64,000 nt of DNA, taken from NCBI RefSeq assembly GCF_013114835.1, contig NZ_JAAVLW010000014.1:1-64000 (forward strand). Direction: 5' to 3'. Position numbers and translations under genes: made by a program. Shown in pieces: positions 26,837 to 34,840 of this stretch; the stretch's first letter is position 1, and the number at the start of each line of letters is the position of its first letter. The notes beneath the pieces are model-generated. The model saw nothing but the letters and a program-made list of their open reading frames with translations. It did not search any database and was not told the origin of the DNA. Origin of the DNA: Bradyrhizobium archetypum (GTDB taxonomy: Bacteria; Pseudomonadota; Alphaproteobacteria; Rhizobiales; Xanthobacteraceae).

Positions 26837-26899
26837 CTCGGCAACTAAGGGAGGATCCTCGGCAACTAAGGGAGGATCCTCGGCAACTAAGGGAGGATC
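26837..26899. repeat. three perfect tandem copies of a 21-bp unit
   Basis: The 21-base unit CTCGGCAACTAAGGGAGGATC occurs three times head to tail without a mismatch. No coding frame is evident across it. Such short exact arrays usually arise by slippage and can vary in number between strains; each unit contains a GGGAGGA block but no start codon follows. Confidence 0.95.
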
Positions 26900-27095
26900 T
26901 CGCGCAGCATTAATTCACGGAGGGACGGGTCACGTTCCTTGAGCGAACCTTTGTTGGCAACTTCAGGCTAAAGCCATCCACGATGCACTCTCTGCCACCA
27001 TATTTCCTCAAGACGATGGAACCTGGCCCTCATCTCGACAGAATTCTGCTTGGGTTCCATTGGAATATTTTCCGGTTGGTTCTTGAGTGCTGAAA

Positions 27096-27302
27096 ATGCG
27101 TAGCCTTGGTATTTCTGCGATCGTTATGGCAGCGTGTCTCGCCACACTATCGATAGTTTTCATTGGATTAGCTTACAGCGATGGATGGTCGGGCGGCTCT
27201 GCCTGCTCGGTCGCTGAGAGCCTTTGCCGGCGCCCCTCTCTGTTGGCCATACCGATCACCGTGACGATGGCTTGGGGCCTCATGGTGCTGGCGGACGAGT
27301 AA
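27096..27302 (+). CDS. small hypothetical membrane protein
   Basis: A 68-residue protein with two hydrophobic segments, ISAIVMAACLATLSIVFIGL near the N-terminus and LLAIPITVTMAWGLMVL near the C-terminus, joined by a loop with two cysteines (SACSVAESLCRR). I prefer ATG 27096 over GTG 27087. No family is recognised. It stands alone between accessory remnants, and no operon partner is visible. Confidence 0.5.
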   Translation: MRSLGISAIVMAACLATLSIVFIGLAYSDGWSGGSACSVAESLCRRPSLLAIPITVTMAWGLMVLADE

Positions 27303-27543
27303 GGCCACCTCGATTGGCGGGTGGCTGAAAGCACGGGAGCGCAGTCCGTCCAAATTTCAAGTTCGGAGCGTCCTAATTAGGGCACCGGGAATTGGCCCGT
27401 TCTGCATCTCTGTTTAGGCCCCGAGCAGCTAACTAGGTGCCCTCGTCCTCTATCATTCTGAACGATGACGGCGCTTTGCGTTATCTCCCATGTGGCGGCG
27501 ATTGTTCATCTAACGGGGTAAAGACATGCGGCGGGTTTGAGCG

Positions 27544-28032
27544 CTATTTAGCAGGGTCCTCAAAAGCCAAGAAGACATCGCGTGCCTGCAGATAGACCTG
27601 AGTGTTGATTGCATTCGAGTCGTACCTGTAGGTCGCAAGGTGTCCGTCCATTTCGCGTGCCGCCGTAGGGTCTACTCGCCAGATCCGGGCGTTTCGTCGG
27701 ATGTAGTCGTGCGCGGCGTCCTCCATCTCGGGCGGCAATTCGGCGAGATCGATCCGGCGAAGAGTCTGTTCGATAGCTTTTTCGCGGTAGTGATCCAACA
27801 GTTTGTGCCGCAATACTCGGTAGCGCTGGATCTCCCAGGATAATTCCACCACATCGATCGCTAGCAGCCACTCTATCACGCTACTTGGTGCGAGGTCAGC
27901 GAATATTGCTTGGCGCATCAGATTGTATTTTTCGAGGGAGTGCAGAAGTAAGGGTGGGGGCGAGAGAGATTCGAACTCCGCGGGCAAGTCGGATTTTGTA
28001 AGGTTTTGAGCGGTATTGAAGGGCGCATTCAT
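27544..28032 (-). CDS. hypothetical protein downstream of the ERF-HNH gene
   Basis: The 162-residue, mostly helical and charged protein has no motif I recognise. Composition and length look genuinely coding: LEKYNLMRQAIFADLAPSS, EIQRYRVLRHKLLDHYREKA, IDLAELPPEMEDAAHDYIRR. Proteins of this style, often unannotated, are frequent in Bradyrhizobium genomes. Its start overlaps the ERF-HNH stop by four bases, so it is translated with the recombination module and may belong to it. Confidence 0.65.
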   Translation of the reverse strand: MNAPFNTAQNLTKSDLPAEFESLSPPPLLLHSLEKYNLMRQAIFADLAPSSVIEWLLAIDVVELSWEIQRYRVLRHKLLDHYREKAIEQTLRRIDLAELPPEMEDAAHDYIRRNARIWRVDPTAAREMDGHLATYRYDSNAINTQVYLQARDVFLAFEDPAK

Positions 28033-29153
28033 GTTGCGAGTCCCTTGGACATCGATGTGTGTGCGGCGTTTGCCATTATCGCGGCTCTTTCCTGGCCATC
28101 GGTCTGGCTAGCGTCCCACAGTTGTTTGGCAATAGGCATTGGCGCGATCTGCATATTTGCCCACCAGGCCTTTTCGTTGCCGTGCCGGTGCAAGTCTTGG
28201 TGATGGGTGCGGCAGAGTGGCACCGTGAACTCATCGCTGACCTTGCGTCCTAAGGCGCGCTGTTGCGCGAACTTCAGGTGGTGTGGGTCCGACGGGGTTT
28301 GTTGGCAGATCAGGCAAGGCTGTCCTCGTACGAAGGATAGGTGCCCCTTGCTTCGCTTGCGCGTAGGCTCCTTCGGCAATGCAAGCGTCGCCGCCGCATT
28401 TTGCAGGACGCCGGGGACGGACGGTTCCGCCGGTGAGGTCGCGACATTTTCAGAAGGATGCGCGGCTTCGCCGATCTTCTGCTGATAGGCGATCTCGATC
28501 AACCGGGCATCTGCTTCCAGCAGAGCGTTCTTCCGAGATAGTCCGTCTTTGGCCCAGGCGAGTAGCTCATTCTCCGTGGTTAAGCTGCCGATCTCATCGA
28601 GCATCTGGTCCCGCAGCTGGGCGGACTGATCTTGGCTAAGCGTTGGCGCACGGTGCAGAACGGGCTTATTGCGTTTGTCGTCGGCTGCGTGCGTCGCATT
28701 CGGCCGGGGCTGTGGCAGGCCGGGCAAGGCGTCAGGTGCGTCCAAGTCGTCCTCGCCAGCGATACCAACCAGTGCGAACAGGGCGTAACGCCTGGCATAG
28801 GTCAAGGCCGCCCCCATCCGGTGCGGCGCATCAGTGTCCTTCGCGGCACATACCGGCCAGTCGGCCGAAATCCATTCGCCGGATGAATGGGCAAGCAGAG
28901 TGGTCAGACGAACTTGCCCCGAGCTCGGCTCGATCCGGGTGGTTTGGATGGTTGCAATCTCCTGCTGGCTTAAGGCCTTGCGCACAATATCCAAGCCGCT
29001 AGCAAGAGAGGCGTAGCGAAAGGTGCGGTCCTCCTCGCGTGGAAAGGGCGAGCGGATGGTCGCAACCAGGGTTTTTTCCGGGTTGGTCAGCTCAGCCTGC
29101 GCTTTGGCAAGCGCCGCCGCAATGGCGCCGATGCGCTCACTGGACTGGTGCAT
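28029..29153 (-). CDS. ERF-family single-strand annealing protein with C-terminal HNH-like domain
   Basis: The 374-residue protein combines two domains. Residues 1 to about 135 match the ERF annealing fold: IAAALAKAQAELTNPEKTL, FRYASLASGLDIVRKALS, and the signature HRMGAALTYARRYALFALVG ending in AGEDDLDAP. Residues 270-335 form a zinc-finger-like HNH core: CLIC (280-283), DPHHLKFAQ (289-297) and LCRTHHQDLHR (313-323), like Ref-type nucleases. A variable linker joins them. ATG 29153 was chosen because the ERF domain begins there; it overlaps the YqaJ-type gene by 17 bases. With that nuclease it forms a phage-style annealing recombination pair. Confidence 0.82.
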   Translation of the reverse strand: MHQSSERIGAIAAALAKAQAELTNPEKTLVATIRSPFPREEDRTFRYASLASGLDIVRKALSQQEIATIQTTRIEPSSGQVRLTTLLAHSSGEWISADWPVCAAKDTDAPHRMGAALTYARRYALFALVGIAGEDDLDAPDALPGLPQPRPNATHAADDKRNKPVLHRAPTLSQDQSAQLRDQMLDEIGSLTTENELLAWAKDGLSRKNALLEADARLIEIAYQQKIGEAAHPSENVATSPAEPSVPGVLQNAAATLALPKEPTRKRSKGHLSFVRGQPCLICQQTPSDPHHLKFAQQRALGRKVSDEFTVPLCRTHHQDLHRHGNEKAWWANMQIAPMPIAKQLWDASQTDGQERAAIMANAAHTSMSKGLAT

Positions 29154-29958
29154 TTGAGTTCTCCATCTGAATCGGGTCAAAACTGATCGCACCGGACTTC
29201 GAGCGCTTCGCTCGGATACCGTGTCCGCTAGCTTCCTTTGCGTCTTCAGGCACGAGCTTCTTAAGTTCTGCTTTGGTGATCTCGTGATCCTGGTGCGCCG
29301 CGCGTGTGCGCAAGTAGGTTGCCGCGAGCTCTGCCCACGAGTTCGATGGCGACATGTCCACAACCTTCACAGCTTCGAGCCGTGGGCGTGGCGTTTCGAT
29401 CCCGAAGAGGGAAGGGAGCTCGCCCGTCTGCACGCACCGCCAAAACTTCTTCTCTGCTGTGAGGAGGAGGTGCTGGTAGAGCGGGTCGGCATGCACCTTG
29501 ATCTCGACCCATTTACCACCGCCAGTAATGATCGAGAGCACGGCTGACGGCGCAGCAACTACCCACATGTTGTGCTGTAGTTGGGCCATGTGTTTCTCGG
29601 CTGCAGCTTCCTCGGAGAAATTCCAAGGCAGCATGAACTTGGCTTCAAACACGCCCCCTGTCTCTTGCACTCGGCCGTCCAGCGTTGCTGCCATCCATTT
29701 GTGGATCGGGTGACGAACTTTCTTTTGTACATCCCCGACGGTGTGACCGGTATTTCGTTCGTACCAAGCACGGTTCAGGTCCTCGGTGATGCAACCAAGC
29801 TGCACGATGAGATCTTGGCTCAGGTCTTCAGATTCGAGCTCACCTCTCTTCTCGCGCCACAACCGCACTAACTTTGCTTGGTCATCCCCCATTATGAATC
29901 GAGCGTCTGATCCTCCAATAAAACCTAGCCTTGTCCGCGTACCATCCTTTGGAAGCAT
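29137..29958 (-). CDS. YqaJ-type phage recombinase/exonuclease
   Basis: The 273-residue protein resembles YqaJ/lambda-exo-type nucleases that resect DNA ends for an annealing protein. It begins at ATG 29958 (MLPKDGTRTRLGFIGGSDAR); the extended frame upstream runs through the promoter. Motifs include GFIGGSDARFIMG, QLGCITEDLNRAWYE, and the catalytic-type HPIHKWMAATLDGRV then GVFEAKFM (D and ExK of the PD-D/ExK fold). It is the first gene of the minus-strand recombination operon and diverges from the XRE regulator gene. Confidence 0.8.
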   Translation of the reverse strand: MLPKDGTRTRLGFIGGSDARFIMGDDQAKLVRLWREKRGELESEDLSQDLIVQLGCITEDLNRAWYERNTGHTVGDVQKKVRHPIHKWMAATLDGRVQETGGVFEAKFMLPWNFSEEAAAEKHMAQLQHNMWVVAAPSAVLSIITGGGKWVEIKVHADPLYQHLLLTAEKKFWRCVQTGELPSLFGIETPRPRLEAVKVVDMSPSNSWAELAATYLRTRAAHQDHEITKAELKKLVPEDAKEASGHGIRAKRSKSGAISFDPIQMENSNAPVQ

Positions 29959-29991
29959 CTGCCTTCTCCATCTAAAAACGACAGAAGTGAC

Positions 29992-30042
29992 TATAATAGA
30001 TATTTTGGACAAATCAATCCATTTTCGACATAATTGTCGAAA
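29992..30042. promoter_or_regulatory. operator and divergent promoter region of the XRE/recombination module
   Basis: A palindrome TTTCGACA-TAAT-TGTCGAAA lies at 30023-30042, eleven bases before the XRE start codon. It is the kind of 8-base-arm operator used by phage-type repressors. A TATAAT stands at 29992-29997, and the minus strand has TTGATT with TATAGT 16 bases on, a weak promoter for the nuclease gene. The XRE protein probably represses both directions from this site; that link is inferred from position. Confidence 0.55.
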
Positions 30043-30052
30043 GGGCGCAGAA

Positions 30053-30289
30053 ATGATTTCATCGATGCAGTGCAGGGCAGCGAGAGGCCTCCTCGATTGG
30101 AGCCAACAGGAGTTGGCGGACCGAGCAAAGGTCGGCATCGTGACGATCAGGCAGCTGGAGGCCGGTACGCATGAGCCCCGCCGGTCGACACTCCAGGTTG
30201 TCCGATCGGCTTTTGAGGCGGCCGGAGTTCAGTTCATCGATGAGAATGGAGGAGGTGAGGGCGTCCGCCTAAACAAGCCCAGAAGGTAG
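30053..30289 (+). CDS. XRE-family helix-turn-helix regulator
   Basis: A 78-residue Cro/CI-like protein. Residues 5 to 60 form the HTH_3 domain: CRAARGLLDWSQQELADRAK, VGIVTIRQLEAGTHEPRRST, LQVVRSAFEAAGVQFID. The C-terminal tail (NGGGEGVRLNKPRR) is the one often seen in small alphaproteobacterial XRE proteins. I took ATG 30053, since the frame before it lies in the opposite gene. It is divergent from the recombination operon and has a palindrome just upstream, so it is most likely the autoregulated repressor of the module. Confidence 0.88.
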   Translation: MISSMQCRAARGLLDWSQQELADRAKVGIVTIRQLEAGTHEPRRSTLQVVRSAFEAAGVQFIDENGGGEGVRLNKPRR

Positions 30290-30692
30290 CTCCGACCCGA
30301 GAGTTGCTTTTGCCGCCACCCACCCTTGGGCGAGTCTTGGATGGACAATAGGCATTACTCTCAGATGGGATTGACAACTCGTCGCAGAAATCTCTGGCGG
30401 GCTCTAAAGAATGGCAGCGGTGCGGAGATGGCTTATGCCGCGGATAGCGGTTCTAACAATCGCCCGCACTTATGCGATAGGTGCAACGGTCTGGGATGAG
30501 TTACGGATGGCCTCAACGCGCTGATGGACGTGATCCGGTATCGCGCGAATTTGATAGCGTCCTTTTCAACAGATTTCTTAGAGGCAACAACCCGTCACTT
30601 CGTGCTCATTTCTGAAAATCAGAAATTCAGTTGACCGCCCAGGCAAATCAGTTGATTATGCGGCACCTGGTTGCTTCCCAGGAGGTTCGCAT
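30290..30692. other. intergenic region with an inverted repeat
   Basis: About 400 bases with no supportable gene. An inverted repeat ATTTCTGA-AAA-TCAGAAAT sits at 30608-30626; no T-run follows, so a terminator is doubtful and a protein site or att-like element is possible. Confidence 0.45.
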
Positions 30693-30908
30693 ATGTCCGA
30701 TCAATGTTCCGAGCTTGTCGAGATTTCGAAGCTCAACGGCGATTTTAGAAGAAACTACGGCAAGGTGTTGGGCGCTTACCTCTATCTGCGATCCGTCAGT
30801 GCCGCCCGCCGCCGTTCTTGGTCTTGGACCGGCTTAGTTTCCTTCGCTTGTTCTGTCGGCTTGGCTTGGTTGGCACGGCATGGTCGGTTTCCATCAATCT
30901 GGTTTTGA
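30693..30908 (+). CDS. short ORF with strong ribosome site, possibly truncated
   Basis: ATG 30693 has a near-ideal Shine-Dalgarno (CAGGAGG, seven bases upstream). The first ~35 residues (MSDQCSELVEISKLNGDF, RRNYGKVLGAYLYLR) look protein-like, but from 30796 the frame runs antiparallel through the 3' end of the serine recombinase gene and becomes unconvincing. It may be the 5' stump of a gene cut when the recombinase segment arrived, or an overlapping small protein. No family is recognised. Confidence 0.35.
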   Translation: MSDQCSELVEISKLNGDFRRNYGKVLGAYLYLRSVSAARRRSWSWTGLVSFACSVGLAWLARHGRFPSIWF

Positions 30909-32448
30909 TCTCTCGGATCACCTCATCCAAGCTATCGACGCGCACGGCCTTTTCGCGAGCCAAAACCTTATCCGAAAGCGCAACGTAAGCCCCGGTGCCC
31001 CATGAAGCGGGTATCACCACATAATCTTTAATGCCTTTGTTGAGTTCGTTCAGTCGAAATACGATCAGGACTCCGGCTGATATTTTCCCGCGGCGAGCTC
31101 TCCACTGCGGGGAAGGATTTCTCTTCGGCAGATGTCGCGCCACCAGAAAGGTGATCCTAAGCTTTCCATTCGCCATCAAGCCGGCGCCGTTTTGTTCGAC
31201 GACAGCGTTAGCTTTCTGATCTATCGTTAGTGCCTCGGCCACTTGCGTAGCGTGCTTCACCAAAACGTCAGACCAATAAACACGACTGTCGATCCAGTCG
31301 CAGTAACGCGAGGGATCATACCCGAGCAGGGAGTAGATTTTTCGCAACGTTCCGAAGTGCTCCCAGTATGTCGAGGCAGCGGGAAGGCCGGGCGTGTTGT
31401 CGATAATGGTCCAACTCAGCTTTCCCTTTCGATGGAGAGCCGTCCGCAGCCTTAGCAACATCTGATCTTCCGGGATCTGGATACGCCGCTCGGCCAATAT
31501 CTTTTGGGCGCGCGCGAAGAGTTTCGGATCGACGATCGGATCGATGAACGCCAAACCTCGAATCCACCGATCCCTGGGATTGCTGATCAGCTTCTGTCCA
31601 ATGGGTCGCGTGGTGCGGTTGTAAACGATGTTTCCGATATAGTTTTCATTCACAAGAATGATGCGGATCATGGCGCCGCTCCAGGGACGCCCTTGATTGG
31701 TGATCTTCGCTTGATTGAGCTCCCGCGCGATTTGGCTGTAGGATTTTCGTTCGACGACGAACTGATGGAAAATCCACTTGACGATGGCGGTTTCCTCTTC
31801 GGATCCGGGCTGAAGCCGCACGCGATCCGTTTGCAAAGCCTTGCGCTCCCCTTTTTTAAGCCTGCCTTTTGGACCCGCGCTTTCATCGATCAGTTCCCTG
31901 CGGAGGCCGAACGTGAGCGGGCCACCAACGCGATATCCGAGGGCTGCGACTCGGCTCTGACCAGTGTGCACCTTCACGCCAAGCTCTCGGCTGTACTCCG
32001 CCGCCATCACACGCTTGATGTTCTTGACAACGCTCGATACAAGGCTTCCGTCGTTTTCGAACTGTTCAGCGCAATAGGCAACTTTGATGCCGTTTCGCTT
32101 GCAGACAAACTCGTAGTGTGCGCTCTCGTCGACGTCCTGGAAGCGTCCCCATCGGCTGACGTCGTAGACCAGGATATGGTCGAAATCCGCGGTTCCTGAC
32201 TGGACATCCTCAATCAGTTCGATAAGCCCCGGCCGCCCCTTAATCCTCAGACCGCTGCGTCCTTCGTCGACATAAGTCCGAACGATAGTAAGGTTCCGCT
32301 GCTGCGCATAAGCCGCGATGGCGGCGGCCTGGTTCTGGATCGAGTATCGCTGAAAGTCGGTCGACATTCGCACATACTGCGCAGCGCGAAGCGCCCTCTG
32401 GGCTTTTTCCAGTTGCGTATTGCGGCGGATGACGAGCGCATTGACCAT
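30796..32448 (-). CDS. large serine recombinase
   Basis: The 550-residue protein has an N-terminal resolvase domain: YVRMSTDFQRYSIQNQ with the nucleophile Ser29, YVDEGRSGLRIKGRPGL and YDVSRWGRFQDVDE. A recombinase domain follows (KWIFHQFVVERKSYSQIARE, then GAMIRIILVNENYIGNIVYN) with a long C-terminal region ending in a lysine/arginine-rich tail. It would catalyse integration, excision or inversion at specific sites. This subtype, lacking an obvious zinc ribbon, is common in Rhizobiales islands. It probably moved this segment, though no att sites could be identified. Confidence 0.9.
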   Translation of the reverse strand: MVNALVIRRNTQLEKAQRALRAAQYVRMSTDFQRYSIQNQAAAIAAYAQQRNLTIVRTYVDEGRSGLRIKGRPGLIELIEDVQSGTADFDHILVYDVSRWGRFQDVDESAHYEFVCKRNGIKVAYCAEQFENDGSLVSSVVKNIKRVMAAEYSRELGVKVHTGQSRVAALGYRVGGPLTFGLRRELIDESAGPKGRLKKGERKALQTDRVRLQPGSEEETAIVKWIFHQFVVERKSYSQIARELNQAKITNQGRPWSGAMIRIILVNENYIGNIVYNRTTRPIGQKLISNPRDRWIRGLAFIDPIVDPKLFARAQKILAERRIQIPEDQMLLRLRTALHRKGKLSWTIIDNTPGLPAASTYWEHFGTLRKIYSLLGYDPSRYCDWIDSRVYWSDVLVKHATQVAEALTIDQKANAVVEQNGAGLMANGKLRITFLVARHLPKRNPSPQWRARRGKISAGVLIVFRLNELNKGIKDYVVIPASWGTGAYVALSDKVLAREKAVRVDSLDEVIREIKTRLMETDHAVPTKPSRQNKRRKLSRSKTKNGGGRH

Positions 32449-33514
32449 GGATCAACGCTCCGGAATACTACAGCAGCGGAGATCAACTTCGTTGTGTGGG
32501 GCAACCGGCGTATATGAAACACCCAGAGTAGACAGAATTCAAGATCACAATTTGCCCGGATCCCGTTCAAGACGAGTACATGATGATGGACGTTAGACCA
32601 TTTCACTGGGCCGGAGGTGGCGCGCTAGTTCGAAGTCGATCCCGGATTGGCAACCCCCATCGAGACCGCTTCGAGGTTCTGTCTATCCTCATCAAGGCAC
32701 CACTAGAACAAGCACTTCGCGACGGCGCACGACGACCCAGCAGATATCATCCGTTTCGCAATTGATTCAGTGGGTCGCGGGCGGAGCTAGGCGTGCGCTA
32801 CCGCGCCTCTGAGATTTTGAGCCGTGTTCGCCCGTTAGAGCAGCTAGAACTGACCCGGGACTAACGGTGATGACTGAATGGTAAGGCGGTCTCAGCCGGC
32901 CAATTTTTGTCTCAAGTCCATCCCAGTCGGGATCGGCGGATGACCAGCCAAAATTGTCCAAGCAGATGCTACCCCGACCTTTTGCTGCCAGACTGGCGCA
33001 GACAACAAAACTGTTCGAGATTCGAACGAAACGCTCGCGGTCGGTCGAGCTACCATTTGCACAGTTTTTCCGCACCAGCTTTGCTACGGCAAGATGTTGC
33101 TCGGTTGAGAACAGCATTGAAGGAGGCTTCTGTGTTGTTTGACGGTATGAGGTGTCACTCAGCGCCAGAACGCTTCTCGGCTGATCCGCTTGGTGCGTAA
33201 ATTCCATTTTCTCCGAGAGATTTTCTCGATCGTGTACTCATGGTCATCGTCAAAGTGAAAAATACGTCCGGCCTTGCTGGTTTCTGTTGAATGCACCGAA
33301 CAATTCATCATCACCGCACTAATAGGTCCCTGTTGCCATCTTCCCGCCCTGCGAACCATCCAATCCCAGGCGAGGGGAGGGCGCTAGCGAGAACGGCCAC
33401 GGCTATCACCGGTTGACGGGAACGAATCGATCATTGTCGGCTTAGTAGCCAAATGATGAGCGACTTCACGCCCAAGAGCCGCATCAGTAGCGAGCCAGGA
33501 CGACCGCGCCGCAT
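32449..33514. other. low-coding stretch upstream of the serine recombinase
   Basis: About 1 kb carrying at most one doubtful small gene (32767-33117). The remainder shows broken short frames with no recognisable domain, and should include the recombinase promoter near 32450-32550. A minus-strand frame at 33159-33309 (KAGRIFHFDDDHEYTIEKIS) has a protein-like look, but nothing supports it further. Confidence 0.4.
32767..33117 (-). CDS. doubtful hypothetical protein
   Basis: From ATG 33117 the frame reads MLFSTEQHLAVAKLVRKNC and later RERFVRISNSFVVCASLAAK, which resembles the short hypothetical proteins of Bradyrhizobium that begin with a QHL motif and contain an AxxFxxLAxLAAK helix. The C-terminal half is not protein-like, so this could be a decayed copy. 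Start and reality are both uncertain. Confidence 0.3.
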   Translation of the reverse strand: MLFSTEQHLAVAKLVRKNCANGSSTDRERFVRISNSFVVCASLAAKGRGSICLDNFGWSSADPDWDGLETKIGRLRPPYHSVITVSPGSVLAALTGEHGSKSQRRGSARLAPPATH

Positions 33515-33898
33515 ATGCCGTGGGTTCTGCTTCTTCTCCTCGCGATTGCCATTGTCGCAGTGCTTTGGGCCAGCAATCGAACCGGATCCGAGTCCTCGCC
33601 ATTAGAGGCTGTTCACCCCAATGCTGAGCCGTCTCTGGCTGCCGAAATCGTTGACAAGACGGCTAGAGATACTGTGGCCAATCTCCAGCAAACGATCCAA
33701 GAGCTCCAGGCAGCACAGCAACATGCCGCGGAACAGATCAGCGGTCTACAGCGACAGATATCGGCTGAGCAAGGCCAGCGTAAGCTGCTTTCGGAACAGC
33801 TGGGCGGGCTTTCCGCTCGGGTGGATAGTCTCCAAGGATCGAATGCAGCAGCGCCACCCGGCCCGCCGCCACCTGCCAAGAAAGGACGCGGGCAATGA
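33515..33898 (+). CDS. hypothetical membrane-anchored coiled-coil protein
   Basis: The 127-residue protein has one N-terminal transmembrane helix (WVLLLLLAIAIVAVLWA, residues 3-19), a polar spacer, a coiled coil rich in Gln and Leu from about residue 45 to 107 (NLQQTIQELQAAQQHAAEQI, SGLQRQISAEQGQRKLLSE), and a proline-rich basic tail (PPGPPPPAKKGRGQ). It is likely anchored in the inner membrane facing the periplasm. No function is recognised. Its stop overlaps an ATG at 33895, but the frame that follows is not convincing. Confidence 0.6.
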   Translation: MPWVLLLLLAIAIVAVLWASNRTGSESSPLEAVHPNAEPSLAAEIVDKTARDTVANLQQTIQELQAAQQHAAEQISGLQRQISAEQGQRKLLSEQLGGLSARVDSLQGSNAAAPPGPPPPAKKGRGQ

Positions 33899-33969
33899 GT
33901 GCCGCTAAACGTCGTTTCCTCATTCTTGACCGGCGGGTGGTGATGCAAGGCCGCTCCAGGCGCGCCGGA

Positions 33970-34566
33970 CCTGCATTGCGCAATCTCTCGGAAAGGGCCA
34001 AACCGAAGCGGAGTGTCTCCTGGCTCAGGAGGACGAGGCCTTTACCTGCAAGCGGGCAAATCGCCCGTCAATTGTGCATGAGCGCTTCATGATCCTGCGC
34101 GCCATCGACCGCGGCAGGTCCGAAGCGAAGCTGGCACGGGCACGTCCGGATTGCACATACTAAGAGTCGCCGCAGACTGCTGCGAGGCACATGCCCAGAA
34201 GTTGTCGCCTCGTTTCGAGAAAAATCTATAAACCCGGCGACCTCTGACATTCTGCGCAAGATGAAGCACGCTCGACAGATCGATTATGCTGGCTGATGGT
34301 TGCTGCTTCGAATTTCTCATCGCCCTATGGGAAGGCTTTGCTAGACGAAGGACGAAAGCAGGATTAGACCGGATCGCCCGAAACGGTGACATCGTAACTT
34401 CCGCCGAGCCGGCGTTGAGCGCGAGCTGAAGGCGGTTCAGGGGGAGTTAGCCGACCTGCAGGCCTCTTACGGAGGCATATGTTCGAGCTCGCCAAGCAGC
34501 CAGGTACGTTTCGAAACTCCTGGCCAATGCTTTTTTGCCGGCAAATCATCCGGAGATCCGAAGATG
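33970..34566 (+). pseudogene. decayed RepB/ParB-like partition gene
   Basis: Switching frames along the plus strand recovers a ParB-type protein with a RepB C-terminal domain. The order is SLGKGQTEAECLLAQEDEAF, then HERFMILRAIDRGRSEAKLA up to about 34160; a shift leads to SRRRLLRGTCPEVVASFREK and SINPATSDILRKMKHARQID, another to MVAASNFSSPYGKALLDE, then ELKAVQGELADLQASYGG and VSKLLANAFLPANHPEI near 34555. At least three frameshifts and several stops separate these pieces, and the N-terminus is lost. Such genes belong to plasmids and integrative elements, so this is a fossil of mobile DNA. The remaining bases to 34840 hold nothing recognisable. Confidence 0.8.
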
Positions 34567-34840
34567 ATTATCTTGCAGATGAGATTCGGGCAGCGGCGAA
34601 GAAGGCGACAGTTTGGCTAGAAAAAAGTCTGTGGAAAGCGAAGTGGCGGTAACGCGCAAGGATCAATGAGCGGACAAGTCCGCCTAGATTGCATGTTCAA
34701 GCAGGCAAGCGGTATCGGGGCGCCTACATCATTCTAAAACGCATCACCATTCACCACGCTTTGTCGAAGAAGCCACGTGAAAGGTCTCGCTCAAAGCATC
34801 TTGCCGCTCTTGCTCGAGATGAAAATTTGCGGAGTTACAA

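Larger units (their letters stand above)
26101..27095. other. gene-poor stretch between gmhB remnant and small membrane gene
   Basis: About 1 kb with no full-length gene. It holds a possible 36-residue membrane peptide (26351-26461), a decayed copy of part of the ERF-HNH gene (26521-26797) and a 3 x 21 bp tandem repeat (26837-26899). The rest shows no recognisable protein. This marks the left side of the accessory segment. Confidence 0.6.

Noticed and set aside
26837..26899. Possible CRISPR array
   Set aside because: The units are 21 bases and directly adjacent with no spacers, and no cas genes are present.
27980..28000. ATTCGAACTC resembling a tRNA T-loop on the minus strand
   Set aside because: The flanking bases cannot form a T-stem or acceptor stem, and the site lies in the coding frame of the 27544 gene.
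33895..34092. 65-codon plus-strand frame starting on the stop of the coiled-coil gene (ATGA)
   Set aside because: Its residues are arginine-rich and unconvincing, and another frame of the same DNA matches the decayed RepB/ParB gene.
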